DNA of 64,000 bases from Thiobacillus sp. GTDB taxonomy: Bacteria; Pseudomonadota; Gammaproteobacteria; Burkholderiales; Thiobacillaceae. The notes beneath the pieces are model-generated. The model searched no databases. It saw only the letters and a list, made by a program, of their open reading frames with translations, and was not told the origin of the DNA. Shown piece by piece: positions 7,792-16,982 of the stretch. The position numbers and the translations under genes are program-made. Within the stretch, counting starts at the first letter, position 1, and each line of letters begins with the position of its first letter. The DNA lies in the NCBI GenBank assembly GCA_024235835.1, contig JACKLQ010000002.1, forward strand, positions 124,001-188,000, read 5' to 3'.

Positions 7792-10375
7792 CGACTTTCT
7801 CCAATCCGAATCGGGAATAACGGAAATGCAGGGCACCGACATGAATGTCCAAAATACGCTCGACCTGGCTCACCAGATGAGCCTGTTCTGAAGCCAAGCC
7901 CCGAGCGAGATGACCGGGCAAATTGAGTTCGTGGATGAGGTTGCCGAAGGGGGAGACATAGGCCCCGCCCAGGTCGAGAACGCGGTCGTTCAGCCCCAGG
8001 CGGGTGGCGAGACGTTCTTCGAGTCTTTCGTTGAACAGAAACTCGCCGAAGTGATGGTCCGGAATCAGGGCATGGTGGGCGGCCATCGTTTGGGCCAAGG
8101 CAGCGCCGGTGAGACGGCCGCCATGTGCCTGCCACTTGGGACTAGCGAGGCTGGCGAGCCTTTCCGGGTGGGTGGTGCTTTCCACCAGCAGACGGTTGTC
8201 GCGGGGGATTTCGATCTCCGGCCTGCCGGCCGCCCAGTCGCGGGTCAGTTGCAGGATGCGCAGGTCTTCGTAGACGGAACCCAGGCCGGCCAGGCCGCCG
8301 CGGGCGAGCTCGCCGTTGGCTTTTAGATAGACGGAGAAATCTTCTTCGGCTGGGAGTAATACGGTACACACCGCCTTTGGCCGTACCCCACGGTCGTGTC
8401 GTTGCAGGCGTCCGATGCGCTGCAACAGAACATCCATCGGGCAGAGGTCGGAGATCAGCCAGTCGGCGTCGATGTCCAGACTCTGTTCCAGGGTCTGGGT
8501 GCCGATAAGCAACACCGCGCCGGAGGGAGATTGTTTGCCTAGGCGGCGGCTGACTTCCTTGTCGAGCAACTCCCGGTCGGCGCGGGCGAAGCGGCCGTGA
8601 TGCGGGCAACGCTGACCATTGAGGCTAAATAGTACAGGTGCTAGGTCAGGATCGGCATCGGCCAACCGGGAGAGCGAAATAGCGCGGGCGACGGTGTTCG
8701 TTACCACCATTACCCGCTGCCCGGCGGCCATGCTGTCCCGCAGGCCCGGGAGCAGGGCTTCGAGGCCAAACAGATCGTCTCGGGGCTGGATAAGCACCCG
8801 CTTGGACCGACTCGCCGGGTCAGGCAGGTGGCGCATGGCGGCGCCCGGTGCACATAGCGAGGGATAGGGTTGAACTACGGCATGGTTAAAGTCTTCGGCC
8901 TCGGTCAGTCTGGCTTGAGGCGAGATATATTCCGCCCGGGCGCTACTGCCCAGCGTGGCGGAGAGCAATAGGGCACGGCCACCTGCGGCGAGGTGACGGG
9001 CGAGAAGGCGGCGGGAGAGGTATCGCATGTAGACGTCGGAACTGTGCACTTCGTCGATGACCAGCAGGGAACGGTCGAGACATGCGGCGCGCAAGTGTGC
9101 ATGGGCTACCTGGATAACCGAGAACAAGGCCTGGTCGATGGTGCCCACGGCCACCGGCGCGGCCAAAAAGCGCTTGGGCCGCTCCGCCGACCACGCGCGT
9201 TCGCGTTGCATCTGCGCGGCTTCGTGGAAGAGTTGGGCAGGGGTGGGTAGTAAGTCCGGCGGCTCGCCGTCTACCTTGACATAGCCCGGCACGGCAAGCA
9301 GTACGGGGGGATGCGAAGGGCCGAAGGCGTTGCGCATGGCGCGGCAGACTCGATCATAGAGTTCCCGCGCCGCCACACGGGTGGGCAGTGCGAAGTAGAG
9401 GCCGTCCACCTCGCCCGCAGCGAACAGGGCGAGGAAATGCAAAAGGGCGGCTTCGGTCTTGCCTGAGCCAGTATCGGATTCGGCAATGAGCAGGGGCGGC
9501 AGACCGGCATTGTCGAGCGCGGCCTGGAGCGGCTTGGGTTCGCCCTGGATAGCGAAGATGTCGCCGAAGCCAGCCCGAGCGCCTTGCAGGGTCCGTCGGC
9601 TGTCGGCGACGTCCAGGCCGACTGCGGCAAGTGCCTTCCTGGCCTGCTGCCTGCCCCAGGGGATGCGTCTGCCTTCCTGATGGAAGGGGAAGAAGGCTTC
9701 GCGGTGCGAGCCCAGCCAGTCGGCCAGCATCAGCAGTCCGGCAAAGCGGTGCTCGAGTGCGAGAGTCAGTTGTAGTGGCGCGGCGGTTCTTTGGAACGCC
9801 AAAGGAAATGCGTTTCGCGCGGCTTCGCCCAGTTCGGACATAGCCGCGAATGGATCGTAGCCTGCATGTGACAGCCAGAGCTTGTGCCAACGGGCGATGT
9901 CGATAGGGCTGCAGCCGTCAAACCTGTAGGCTGGTTCCCCATGATGGGAAATGGCCGAGAGAAGCAGGCGCAACAGGTCTTCTTGTGGATTGGTAAACCA
10001 GTCAACCATGCCTTCCAGGCCTAGTGCGGCAACGGCCTTAAGACGTAGGTCTTCATCCGCATCGCTAGAGAATAGCGCGGCGGTTTCCCTCACGTGTCCG
10101 GACTTGAGCTCGCCGTGGGCGTCAATCCTGGCCTGGAATCCCCGGTTGCATTTTCCAAGATCGTGGAATAGTGCGAAGACAGCCAGGCGGTCGAGATGGA
10201 TTTCGTTTAGCTGGCAACCCGCTTCTACCACGAGGATGCGGCGGACGCTTGGCAGGTTGCAGAGTTCACGAAATACACTTGCAACATCAACACAATGATT
10301 GACTAGAGATAGTTGATCAGTAACTACTTGAGTGCCGGGTTGAATTAGTAGCTTGCCCCAAGCCTGCATCCCCAT
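7775..10375 (-). CDS. cas3: CRISPR helicase-nuclease Cas3 (HD + DExD/H)
   Basis: A protein of 866 aa. The N-terminal HD nuclease has His27 (NHCVD), the HD pair at 71-72 in FHDLGKCNRGF, and ISHHGEP near 145. The SF2 helicase follows with Walker A DTGSGKTEA near 302, DEVH near 442 (LLVIDEVHSSDVYM), the SAT motif LLLSATLG, and the C-terminal motif QRIGRLQRHDR. Cas3 is recruited to the Cascade R-loop to nick and degrade target DNA. It is the first gene of the cas operon; its promoter should lie in 10376-10726. Start at the first ATG; a second ATG two codons later is equally plausible. Intact. Confidence 0.96.
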   Translation of the reverse strand: MGMQAWGKLLIQPGTQVVTDQLSLVNHCVDVASVFRELCNLPSVRRILVVEAGCQLNEIHLDRLAVFALFHDLGKCNRGFQARIDAHGELKSGHVRETAALFSSDADEDLRLKAVAALGLEGMVDWFTNPQEDLLRLLLSAISHHGEPAYRFDGCSPIDIARWHKLWLSHAGYDPFAAMSELGEAARNAFPLAFQRTAAPLQLTLALEHRFAGLLMLADWLGSHREAFFPFHQEGRRIPWGRQQARKALAAVGLDVADSRRTLQGARAGFGDIFAIQGEPKPLQAALDNAGLPPLLIAESDTGSGKTEAALLHFLALFAAGEVDGLYFALPTRVAARELYDRVCRAMRNAFGPSHPPVLLAVPGYVKVDGEPPDLLPTPAQLFHEAAQMQRERAWSAERPKRFLAAPVAVGTIDQALFSVIQVAHAHLRAACLDRSLLVIDEVHSSDVYMRYLSRRLLARHLAAGGRALLLSATLGSSARAEYISPQARLTEAEDFNHAVVQPYPSLCAPGAAMRHLPDPASRSKRVLIQPRDDLFGLEALLPGLRDSMAAGQRVMVVTNTVARAISLSRLADADPDLAPVLFSLNGQRCPHHGRFARADRELLDKEVSRRLGKQSPSGAVLLIGTQTLEQSLDIDADWLISDLCPMDVLLQRIGRLQRHDRGVRPKAVCTVLLPAEEDFSVYLKANGELARGGLAGLGSVYEDLRILQLTRDWAAGRPEIEIPRDNRLLVESTTHPERLASLASPKWQAHGGRLTGAALAQTMAAHHALIPDHHFGEFLFNERLEERLATRLGLNDRVLDLGGAYVSPFGNLIHELNLPGHLARGLASEQAHLVSQVERILDIHVGALHFRYSRFGLEKVDEPAH

Positions 10376-10726
10376 CTCCCTGAGTTGTACCCAGATGGTT
10401 TGATTTACTAGTAGTGTGGCATTACTTCGGCCTTTGCGGACTGTGAAGTTGGCTCAGGTCAACGGCCGGTGGTCTGCTTCCTTGGGTTGCCCCGGTCTGG
10501 AGACGTCTCGTTCCGGACCTTACAGTAGAGGCCTTGGGACTACCGCTTCTCGGCCTGACCTGTATTTCGTTTTTTGTCAGTCGACGACTTTGATTATCCG
10601 CGAGCGGACATTCGAGGTCGGCTCAGAATTACGTCCCAACGTGCCGTGCGAACGGCAGCTACCTTCATATCTATTTCCAAGATCTGGCAAGTTGGTAGGC
10701 TGAGGGTGCTTACGATTCCCGAGGCA
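10376..10726. other. Non-coding stretch upstream of cas3
   Basis: This 351-bp region between the cas3 start and the IS21 left end holds no convincing gene. A 95-codon plus-strand frame exists but shows no family resemblance and no clear ribosome binding site. The region must contain the cas operon promoter, read leftwards. Its last nine bases (10718-10726) are one copy of the IS21 target duplication. Confidence 0.6.
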
Positions 10727-10840
10727 TGTTAATCAGCGTGCAATTCTGACCAGGCAACCGGGGTAAACAGCGTGCAAATTTGACCACCCTGGTTGAGTCA
10801 AGATGCCGCCCTTTTGGCGGAGCAACCTGGAGTGATCAGC

Positions 10841-12406
10841 ATGGAGAGTTTGTTGAAGCTGCGGCGAAAAGCCCTGGTCAAGGGGGAACCGATCAGCCGC
10901 ATCGCCCGCGACCTGAACCTGTCGCGCAATACCGTCAAGAAGTACCTCAAGGCCGAGATGGAGCCGGTCTACCAGAGAAGTCACCAACCCTGCCCCAAGC
11001 TGGGCAAGTACCGTCAGCAACTGGAGACCTGGCTGGAACAGGACGGCCAACGCCCCAAGGGGCAACGGCGCACTGCCCGGCGGCTGTACGAAGATCTTCA
11101 GCGGGAGGGCTATGCCGGCGCCTACGACAGCGTGCAGCGCTTCGTGAAGCACTGGAAGGGCAAAGCCCCCACCCCCGCCTGCGACGCCTATGTGCCCCTG
11201 AGCTTCCCCCCCGGGCGAGACCTGCCAGTTCGACTGGAGTCATGAGCAGGTGGAACTGGGCGGCGTGGTGCAGACCGTCAAGCTCGCCCACTTCCGCCTG
11301 GCCCACAGCCGCCAGACGTTCCTGGCGGCCTACCCCCGGGAAACCCAGGAGATGGTCTTTGACGCCCACAACCGGGCCTTCGCCTTCTTCGGAGGCGTAC
11401 CCGAGCGGATGGTCTACGACAACCCCAAGACCATCGTCCAGGCCATCTACGCGGGCAAGGAACGCCAGTTCAACCGCCGCTTCCTGGCCCTGGCCAGCCA
11501 CTACCTGTTTGAGCCCGTGGCCTGTACTCCGGCTTCAGGTTGGGGCGAGGCAGGGTTTCGCAAAGCATGCTTTGCGCTGCCGCAGCCGGCCCGGTATGCA
11601 GACCGGGCCGTGGGGCGCGGAGCGAGGGGCAAGTGGAGAACCAGGTGGGCAACGTCCGGGAATGGCTGTTCACCCCCCGACCATCCTTTGCTGACTTCAG
11701 CGCACTCAACGCCTGGCTGGAAGTCCGCTGCCGGGAATTGGCCAAGCGTCCCCACCCCGAGCAGAAGGACCGCCCCATCGCCGAGGTGTTCACCGAGGAA
11801 CAGGCCCGGCTGCGCCCCATCGCCGCCCCCTTCGACGGCTACTTCGAGCAACCCTGCCGGGTGTCCAGCACCTGCCTGGTGAGCTACGACCGCAACCGCT
11901 ACAGCGTCCCGGCGGAGTTTGCCGGCCAACGGGTGTCCCTGCGCGCCTGGGCGGATCGAATCGGGGTGGTGGCCGAAGGCCGTCTCATCGCCGAGCATGT
12001 CCGCAACTTCGGGCGGGAACGGTTGATCCTCGACCCCTGGCATTACCTGCCGGTGCTGGAACGCAAACCTGGGGCCCTGCGCCATGGCGCCCCCTTCCAG
12101 GGTTGGAAGCTGCCCGCGCCCATCTTCGCGGTGAAGGAACGCCTGCTGAAACAGCCCCAGGGCGACCGGGCCTTCGTGGAGGTGCTCTTGGCCCTGCGGG
12201 AACACGGCTCCGAGATCCTGACCGTGGCCTGTGATCTGGCCCTGGAACACCGTACCGTCACGGCGCCGGTCATTCTCAACCACGTGGCCCGCCTGGTGGC
12301 GCCGCCGCCGCCCCTCTCCACTGTGGTGACCGCCCTGATGCTCAAGGAAGCCCCCGCAGCCAACTGTGCCCGCTACGATGCCCTGCGCGGGAGGTCTCCA
12401 TGCTGA
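10841..12406 (+). pseudogene. istA: IS21 transposase IstA, broken by a frameshift and a short insertion
   Basis: IstA is the DDE transposase of IS21. The N-terminal helix-turn-helix (RIARDLNLSRNTVKKYLKAE) is clear. The frame is lost at a run of seven C (11206-11212): reading six C restores TCQFDWSHEQVELGG in the next frame. A second break occurs near 11545-11625, where about 80 bp with strong inverted repeats separate CTPASGW from the expected continuation GQVENQVGNVREW. The remainder, up to the stop that overlaps istB, is normal. The C-run could be a sequencing error; the insertion is unlikely to be. The copy is probably immobile unless helped in trans. Confidence 0.85.
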
Positions 12407-13134
12407 CCGAGTCCATCCAGTCCCTGAAGGCCATGCACCTCTATGGCATGGCCACCGCACTGGCGGAACTGGAGGCCGAGCGGTCCCGCATCCCCCCCAG
12501 TCCGGAGGTCTGGCTCAAACGCCTGATCGAGGCCGAGCAGGTGGATCGCCAGACCCGTTCCCTGCGTTATCAGTTGCGGGTGGCCAAGTTCCCCATGCAC
12601 CGGGACTTCGCTACCTTCAATTGGCAGGAGTCCAGCCTCGACCAGGCCCAGGTTCAGCAACTGGCCACCGGGGCGTTCATGGCAGCGGCCCATAACCTGA
12701 TCCTGGTGGGCGGGACCGGCACCGGCAAGACCCATGTGGCCATCGCCCTGGGGGTGGCGGCCATCCATGCCGGCAAGCGGGTGCGCTTCTTCAATGCGGT
12801 GGACCTGGTGAACCAGTTGGAGCGGGAGAAGGCCCAGGGCCGGGCGGGCGCCCTGGCCCGGCATCTTGCCCAGATGGATGCCGTGATTCTGGATGAACTG
12901 GGATATCTGCCGTTCCCGGCAGCGGGTGGGGCTTTGCTGTTCCACCTCATCAGCCAGCTCTATGAACGCACCAGCCTGATCGTCACCACCAACCTGGCCT
13001 TCGCGGAATGGGTCCAGGTCTTCGGGGACGCGAAGATGACCACCGCGCTCCTGGACAGGCTCACCCACCACTGCGACATCCTCGAAACCGGTAACGATTC
13101 CTTCCGTTTCAAGCACCGCAATCAGCCACGCTGA
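12400..13134 (+). CDS. istB: IS21 helper ATPase IstB
   Basis: A protein of 244 aa with the AAA+ helper layout: an N-terminal helical part (MLTESIQSLKAMHLYGMATA), Walker A GGTGTGKTHVAIALG near residues 105-119, Walker B DAVILDELGYLPF, and the sensor region LIVTTNLAFAEW. IstB binds target DNA and activates IstA. The start overlaps the istA end by 7 bp, normal for the family. Intact, unlike istA. Confidence 0.95.
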   Translation: MLTESIQSLKAMHLYGMATALAELEAERSRIPPSPEVWLKRLIEAEQVDRQTRSLRYQLRVAKFPMHRDFATFNWQESSLDQAQVQQLATGAFMAAAHNLILVGGTGTGKTHVAIALGVAAIHAGKRVRFFNAVDLVNQLEREKAQGRAGALARHLAQMDAVILDELGYLPFPAAGGALLFHLISQLYERTSLIVTTNLAFAEWVQVFGDAKMTTALLDRLTHHCDILETGNDSFRFKHRNQPR

Positions 13135-13207
13135 CCCTGGTCAAAATTCAACGCTGACAGGTGGTCAATATTGCGCGCTGATTGACACCCGAGGCAGTCC
13201 TACCACT

Positions 13208-13999
13208 TCAATTGACGGCAACCGTCTTCCCCAGCAGCGCGGCCAAATACCGTTCGATCTCCAAAACAGGTGTGATGACTGAACGATTGCCGAAGCCAGA
13301 GACCGGTGCCTTTGGATTGTTTGCGTCGCCAAGCATGGCGCTCGTGATTCCGACCAGTGTAGATGAACGTCCCGAACCGTCGGAGAACAGGACCGGTCCG
13401 CCAGAGAACCCCGGAGGCGTGGCCGCACTTGAGATCAGGCTTGGTCCGTCCCGTCCATCGGGAGGAACCAGACCGGTGATCACGCCCGCAGACACTGTGG
13501 TCTCGATTGCCTGCGGGCGTCCGGGGTAGATGACGCGTAATGATCCATAGGCGAGCACCGGCTGGCCCAGCGTAACGGGGCCCGTCGCCTTCGGTGAACG
13601 CAGGATCGGGCAGCCGTATGGGTCAGCCGGATAGGCGATCGCGGCGACGTCCGCGATCGGTACATAGGTCTTCGGATGAAGTCTCGTGGCCAGTCTGGCG
13701 GGGAGGTTAGTCCCCCACGGAGTGACCCGAATTTCTTCAACCTTGTCTGCGAGCGCATGCGCTGCCGTGATCACGATGCAGCGGGTTTCATCGCGGGCAT
13801 AAACCACACCCGTTGCGACGGAGCTGAATTTCTTGCTCCCCTCCGTCTCGACTACTTCGATGGTAACGACCGAGAGCCCCACCGGCCCGAGGTCGAGGCT
13901 CAGTTCTTCAAAAGCCTGAAGGGGTGCGTGGGACGAGGGCACCGCGCAGCCGCTAACGAGAGCGGCCGCGACGGCTTTTGTAACAATGAGTGCGCGCAT
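13208..13999 (-). CDS. Lipoprotein trypsin-like serine protease, last gene of exported operon
   Basis: A protein of 263 aa. A lipoprotein signal ends in the lipobox LVSGC (Cys18), placing it in an envelope membrane. The S1/trypsin-like catalytic triad is visible: His in ITAAHAL, Asp in PIADVAAI, Ser in PPGFSGGPV, the last being the GxSGG box. It is preceded, 3 bp upstream, by a Tat lipoprotein gene and closes the five-gene minus-strand operon 16982-13208. I infer it processes or quality-controls the other exported products, in the way a protease accompanies the Fap fibre operon, but the substrate is unknown. Its stop lies only 11 bp inside the flank of the IS21 element. Confidence 0.8.
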   Translation of the reverse strand: MRALIVTKAVAAALVSGCAVPSSHAPLQAFEELSLDLGPVGLSVVTIEVVETEGSKKFSSVATGVVYARDETRCIVITAAHALADKVEEIRVTPWGTNLPARLATRLHPKTYVPIADVAAIAYPADPYGCPILRSPKATGPVTLGQPVLAYGSLRVIYPGRPQAIETTVSAGVITGLVPPDGRDGPSLISSAATPPGFSGGPVLFSDGSGRSSTLVGITSAMLGDANNPKAPVSGFGNRSVITPVLEIERYLAALLGKTVAVN

Positions 14000-14002
14000 C
14001 TT

Positions 14003-14890
14003 CTAAGCCTCCGCAACTTGGAAGGTCACCTTCACAAAACGATACTGGGCACCCTGTGAGCCGATCTCGAGCTCGAACTTGGCCTTTAATGGCGGTTGCC
14101 CGGGCCGTTCGGCAAGGCGACGGTCGATCTCCTGCGAAAGGACCCAGGCGCGCGCGAGTGCCAGTTGCTCGTTGGAAACCAACATGCCGCCCTCATCGAG
14201 CTGAATGTGGCGGGGCAGGCCATTCACGGGGAAGGTGCCGGCGAAGTCGCCCGCGCCGATGGCGTACCGGATGCCGGCGCCCCGGATAGGAGCCGCATCG
14301 GCGCCACCGCGATAGGTAGCCTCCAGCTCAAGCTTATTCGAGAGGCCATCGCGGGACATGGTCTCCCGCGTCTTGGTGACGATTGCGATGATCCCTTCAA
14401 CCATCAGACGCGTCGTCGGGTCGATCAGCCGCTGACCGCGTGAGTCCTTTTTGTGCAAAATGAAGGACCCAGCGGGGTAGTAGATTTCCGGGGCTTCCTG
14501 GACCTCGATGGAGACTCCAGTGGTCTTTCCCAGTTCGAGACGGTCGGCGACCAGCGTCTTGGCAAACTTGATGGGCACATCGTTGCCGACCCGAGCCAGT
14601 TGCCCTTCGCGTGCGAGCCCGAAGCCCTGAAAATCCTGTGCCGTGTAGGCACTTGCGACGCGGTTCATCCACGCGACCGTGTCGGTAGCCGCGTTGTCGA
14701 GCACTCGCACCGTCAGATCCCGCGTAGTGAAAGATCCATTGTGGCGCGTGGCGTCTCCGATCGCGCTGGCGCCGAAGCGTGAATAGGTCGTGCCACAGCC
14801 GGTGAGGATGCCGGCCGCAAGCGTTGCAGTCGCCTGGACCAGAAACTTGCGACGGCACACCATGCTGGTTTGAGGGGCGGGCGTTTTCAT
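14003..14890 (-). CDS. Tat-exported lipoprotein of unknown function
   Basis: A protein of 295 aa. The N-terminus carries a twin-arginine motif (CRRKFLV) followed by a hydrophobic stretch and a lipobox ILTGC, so it should be exported folded through Tat and then lipidated. The body is rich in beta-type sequence; a segment around EIYYPAGSFILHKKDSRGQR and VEGIIAIVTKTRET is notable. I do not recognise the family. It overlaps the preceding gene by 4 bp (ATGA) and is followed after 3 bp by the protease. By position it could be the membrane-anchored assembly or secretion component, comparable only by analogy to CsgG/HfaB lipoproteins; no clear CsgG motif is visible. Confidence 0.7.
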   Translation of the reverse strand: MKTPAPQTSMVCRRKFLVQATATLAAGILTGCGTTYSRFGASAIGDATRHNGSFTTRDLTVRVLDNAATDTVAWMNRVASAYTAQDFQGFGLAREGQLARVGNDVPIKFAKTLVADRLELGKTTGVSIEVQEAPEIYYPAGSFILHKKDSRGQRLIDPTTRLMVEGIIAIVTKTRETMSRDGLSNKLELEATYRGGADAAPIRGAGIRYAIGAGDFAGTFPVNGLPRHIQLDEGGMLVSNEQLALARAWVLSQEIDRRLAERPGQPPLKAKFELEIGSQGAQYRFVKVTFQVAEA

Positions 14891-15954
14891 CTCGTGTGTC
14901 CTTGGAAGTGGTGATTGTTGGTGTCATCGATGCGGGTGACATAGATGGCCCTGTCGTGATAGAGAATCGTGAGATAGGCTCTCCGAACATCGCTGCCAAG
15001 CCGATCAATTCTCAGGTCATACCAGCCGTCCAGGAAGTGCTCCTCGGGCGGCCGATCGCTGTGATGCTCGACCCTGAGGAGAAGCCGGGCCTTGCTGGGA
15101 TCAAACCGGGCGATGTCACAGCGCGGCATCACCCGGACAGCCCCGCGTTCAGACTGGAGAGCCGCGGTGCATCCAAACGTCATGAGATCGGCCTCGGTTC
15201 TGGAGATGCCGAGGAGGTGGGTGGCTGCCTCGACGACGCCGTACTGCATCAGCGATTCCCTCGCCTCGACGATATTGGCTGCGATCGTCGTACTGTCGAC
15301 GTAGTAGAAGCCCAGGACCTTGGCGAGAACCGCGATGGTCGCGGCGTCAGTAACCGACGTTCCGACGACGCCATGGATGCCGGCGGCCGGTTCGAAGTCG
15401 GAGGCCGGGTCACAGGCCGTTAAGGTCCATGCCACCTGCAGGATGTCCCGGGTGAATGAGTCGCTGGTATCGGTGTTTCCATAACCAGACCCTTTATCTA
15501 CCGACAGTTCGATTCCATCGCGCCGCATCTGCCACTGGGGTTGATACCCACTGATCGAGAAATTCAGCTCGTAGGCTGGGATATGCTGCAAGTTCGGGTT
15601 GGTCGCGTTGGCGCAATTTCCCGGGCGCACGCGCACGCCGGACCCGCGAAAAAGTGCCAAGGCCGCATTGAACGGCATGCGACTCGTCAGGCCGGCAGGC
15701 GGGGCCGCGGCGTAGACGCCTGCGTATTCGTTCTTCGCCGGCGGAACCATCAAAAGAGCTTCGGTCTTGCTGCGGTCCCTCGCCATCTGGTTGAAGCGGG
15801 CGATGACGTCATAAAGCGCTTCCTCATCGACGGGCAGCGGCACGACGTGCCCCCGATCCCTAAGCTCATTGCCAGGCTGGATACCATCCAGGCCTGCTTG
15901 AACCGAGCCGGCGAGGATGCAGGCCAGCAGTCCGGATGCGAGTTTGGTCTTCAT
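14887..15954 (-). CDS. Secreted protein of unknown function (third gene of exported operon)
   Basis: A protein of 355 aa with a signal peptide (MKTKLASGLLACILAGSVQA, likely cut after VQA). Recognisable parts are an early helical part (EEALYDVIARFNQMARDRSK), a four-Cys pattern (Cys in RPGNCANA, LTACDPA, MTFGCTA, PRCDIA) suited to periplasmic disulphides, and a C-terminal beta-rich part (YLTILYHDRAIYVTRID). No family is recognised. The gene lies 12 bp after its upstream neighbour and overlaps the next by 4 bp, so it is almost certainly cotranscribed and translationally coupled. Confidence 0.7.
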   Translation of the reverse strand: MKTKLASGLLACILAGSVQAGLDGIQPGNELRDRGHVVPLPVDEEALYDVIARFNQMARDRSKTEALLMVPPAKNEYAGVYAAAPPAGLTSRMPFNAALALFRGSGVRVRPGNCANATNPNLQHIPAYELNFSISGYQPQWQMRRDGIELSVDKGSGYGNTDTSDSFTRDILQVAWTLTACDPASDFEPAAGIHGVVGTSVTDAATIAVLAKVLGFYYVDSTTIAANIVEARESLMQYGVVEAATHLLGISRTEADLMTFGCTAALQSERGAVRVMPRCDIARFDPSKARLLLRVEHHSDRPPEEHFLDGWYDLRIDRLGSDVRRAYLTILYHDRAIYVTRIDDTNNHHFQGHTR

Positions 15955-15966
15955 AGCGACGGTTTC

Positions 15967-16359
15967 CTAATAAACGGTTAGCTGCTGAGTGATGAAATGG
16001 AGACGGCGGGGATCGCGCAGCTCGAATTCGCCAACAACGATCTCGCGCCGCACGGTTGAGCCGAAGACAACGATCCGGATCCGCACATCCAGGGTTCGCA
16101 ACTCGTTCGGCAAACGCAGCAGGCCACCATCGAACCCACGGCGCCCATCGACGAGCAGCGTGATCCTCTCCTGAAGACGGCCATGACGAATGCCGTGGGC
16201 AATGACCTTGCGGTAGTCGTCGGCGGCGGCCTCAGGGTTGCGACGCGCGTCGATGACGGTATCTGCGCTGGCGGGATATGCCCCCGCCAGTAGCAGGAGC
16301 ACCAGCACGCAGTTCCGAACCCAGTTCAGGATTGGGGGAAGTGCGCGCGCGGGGCTCAT
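15967..16359 (-). CDS. Small secreted protein of unknown function (second gene of exported operon)
   Basis: A protein of 130 aa with a strong signal peptide ending in PASA before residue D33. The mature part (about 98 aa) includes EAAADDYRKVIAHGIRHGRL, a basic, beta-rich centre and the tail HFITQQLTVY. Size, export and position resemble small periplasmic accessory factors of curli-type systems (CsgE/CsgF), but I see no sequence match, so this is only an analogy. The ATG overlaps the stop of the upstream gene (ATGA), indicating coupled translation. Confidence 0.65.
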   Translation of the reverse strand: MSPARALPPILNWVRNCVLVLLLLAGAYPASADTVIDARRNPEAAADDYRKVIAHGIRHGRLQERITLLVDGRRGFDGGLLRLPNELRTLDVRIRIVVFGSTVRREIVVGEFELRDPRRLHFITQQLTVY

Positions 16360-16982
16360 TTCGGCTTACCTCCGAGATGGACCACGTTGCCGCGGACCAG
16401 CGAGGTGGAGAGGTGAGTTCCGCCGCGGATCTGGAAGGTCTGATCGATCTTCGCCGCCCCTACCGCCGCAGAGTTGATTTGCACCACGTTCACTTGGATG
16501 TCGGTGTTGTCGATTGACGCACCGATGGCTTCGGCGATCTGCGAGATCGACGCGACGCCAACCATCGCCGCGTCGATGACGATCAGGTTGGCGCCCACCG
16601 TGCTCTGGTTGACGAGGTTTGAGTTCTGAAGCGTGAAGGTCTGGTCCGAATCGAGCAGCAGGACCGTACTACCGCCCAACAGTGCTGCATTCGCTGCGAT
16701 GGTGGCGTCCGTGATCGTTCCGCCCACGATGTCAATGCGCTGCTGGGAAAGCAGTACTGCGATCTTCGAATCGGTGCTCGCAGCGGAAGAGTCACCGCTA
16801 TTGATAAGACCCATTGCAGGGGCGACCACGCGCAAGGCAGTCACGACATACGGTGCGAGTCGAGTCAAGTTAGCGACGCCCGCGGCAGATGCAGGAGCGG
16901 TCGGCAGCAGCATCAGGCCTACGCTCAAGGCGAGCGCGGCGGCTACAAACTGGGTCTGGGAAATAAGGGTCTTCCGGTTCAT
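16356..16982 (-). CDS. Secreted Asn/Ser/Thr-rich beta-type protein, first gene of exported operon
   Basis: A protein of 208 aa starting at MNRKTLISQTQ, preceded by a good AAGGAG site, with a signal peptide ending APASA. The mature protein has very few charged residues and alternates short hydrophobic strands with N, Q, S, T and G, as in GGTITDATIAANAALLGG and QNSNLVNQSTVGANLIVI; partial repeats such as NQSTVGANLI and INSAAVGAAKI are visible. This is the look of a beta-solenoid or amyloid-like structural subunit, which I infer but cannot prove. The frame is open further upstream to another ATG at 17114 that also has a Shine-Dalgarno-like AAAGGA; that start would add 44 residues before the signal peptide. 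Confidence 0.65.
   Translation of the reverse strand: MNRKTLISQTQFVAAALALSVGLMLLPTAPASAAGVANLTRLAPYVVTALRVVAPAMGLINSGDSSAASTDSKIAVLLSQQRIDIVGGTITDATIAANAALLGGSTVLLLDSDQTFTLQNSNLVNQSTVGANLIVIDAAMVGVASISQIAEAIGASIDNTDIQVNVVQINSAAVGAAKIDQTFQIRGGTHLSTSLVRGNVVHLGGKPK

Larger units (their letters stand above)
10727..13187 (+). mobile_element. IS21-family insertion sequence with 9-bp flanking repeats
   Basis: The element starts TGTTAATCAGCGTGCAAT and its right end, read inversely, starts TGTCAATCAGCGCGCAAT, giving imperfect terminal inverted repeats with the 5'-TG...CA-3' ends of IS21. Further copies of the CAGCGTG/TTGACCA motif lie just inside both ends, as in IS21 multiple terminal repeats. The host sequence CCCGAGGCA is duplicated at 10718-10726 and 13188-13196, so this is one complete insertion, placed between cas3 and the exported operon. 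It encodes istA (broken) and istB (intact). Confidence 0.93.

Noticed and set aside
10416..10703. A 95-codon plus-strand frame upstream of cas3
   Set aside because: No ribosome site, no family likeness, and atypical composition; more likely non-coding promoter DNA.
13208..16982. Calling the export operon curli (csg) or holdfast anchor (hfa) genes
   Set aside because: Only order, size and export signals are similar; I see none of the sequence motifs of CsgG, CsgE, CsgF, HfaA or HfaD.
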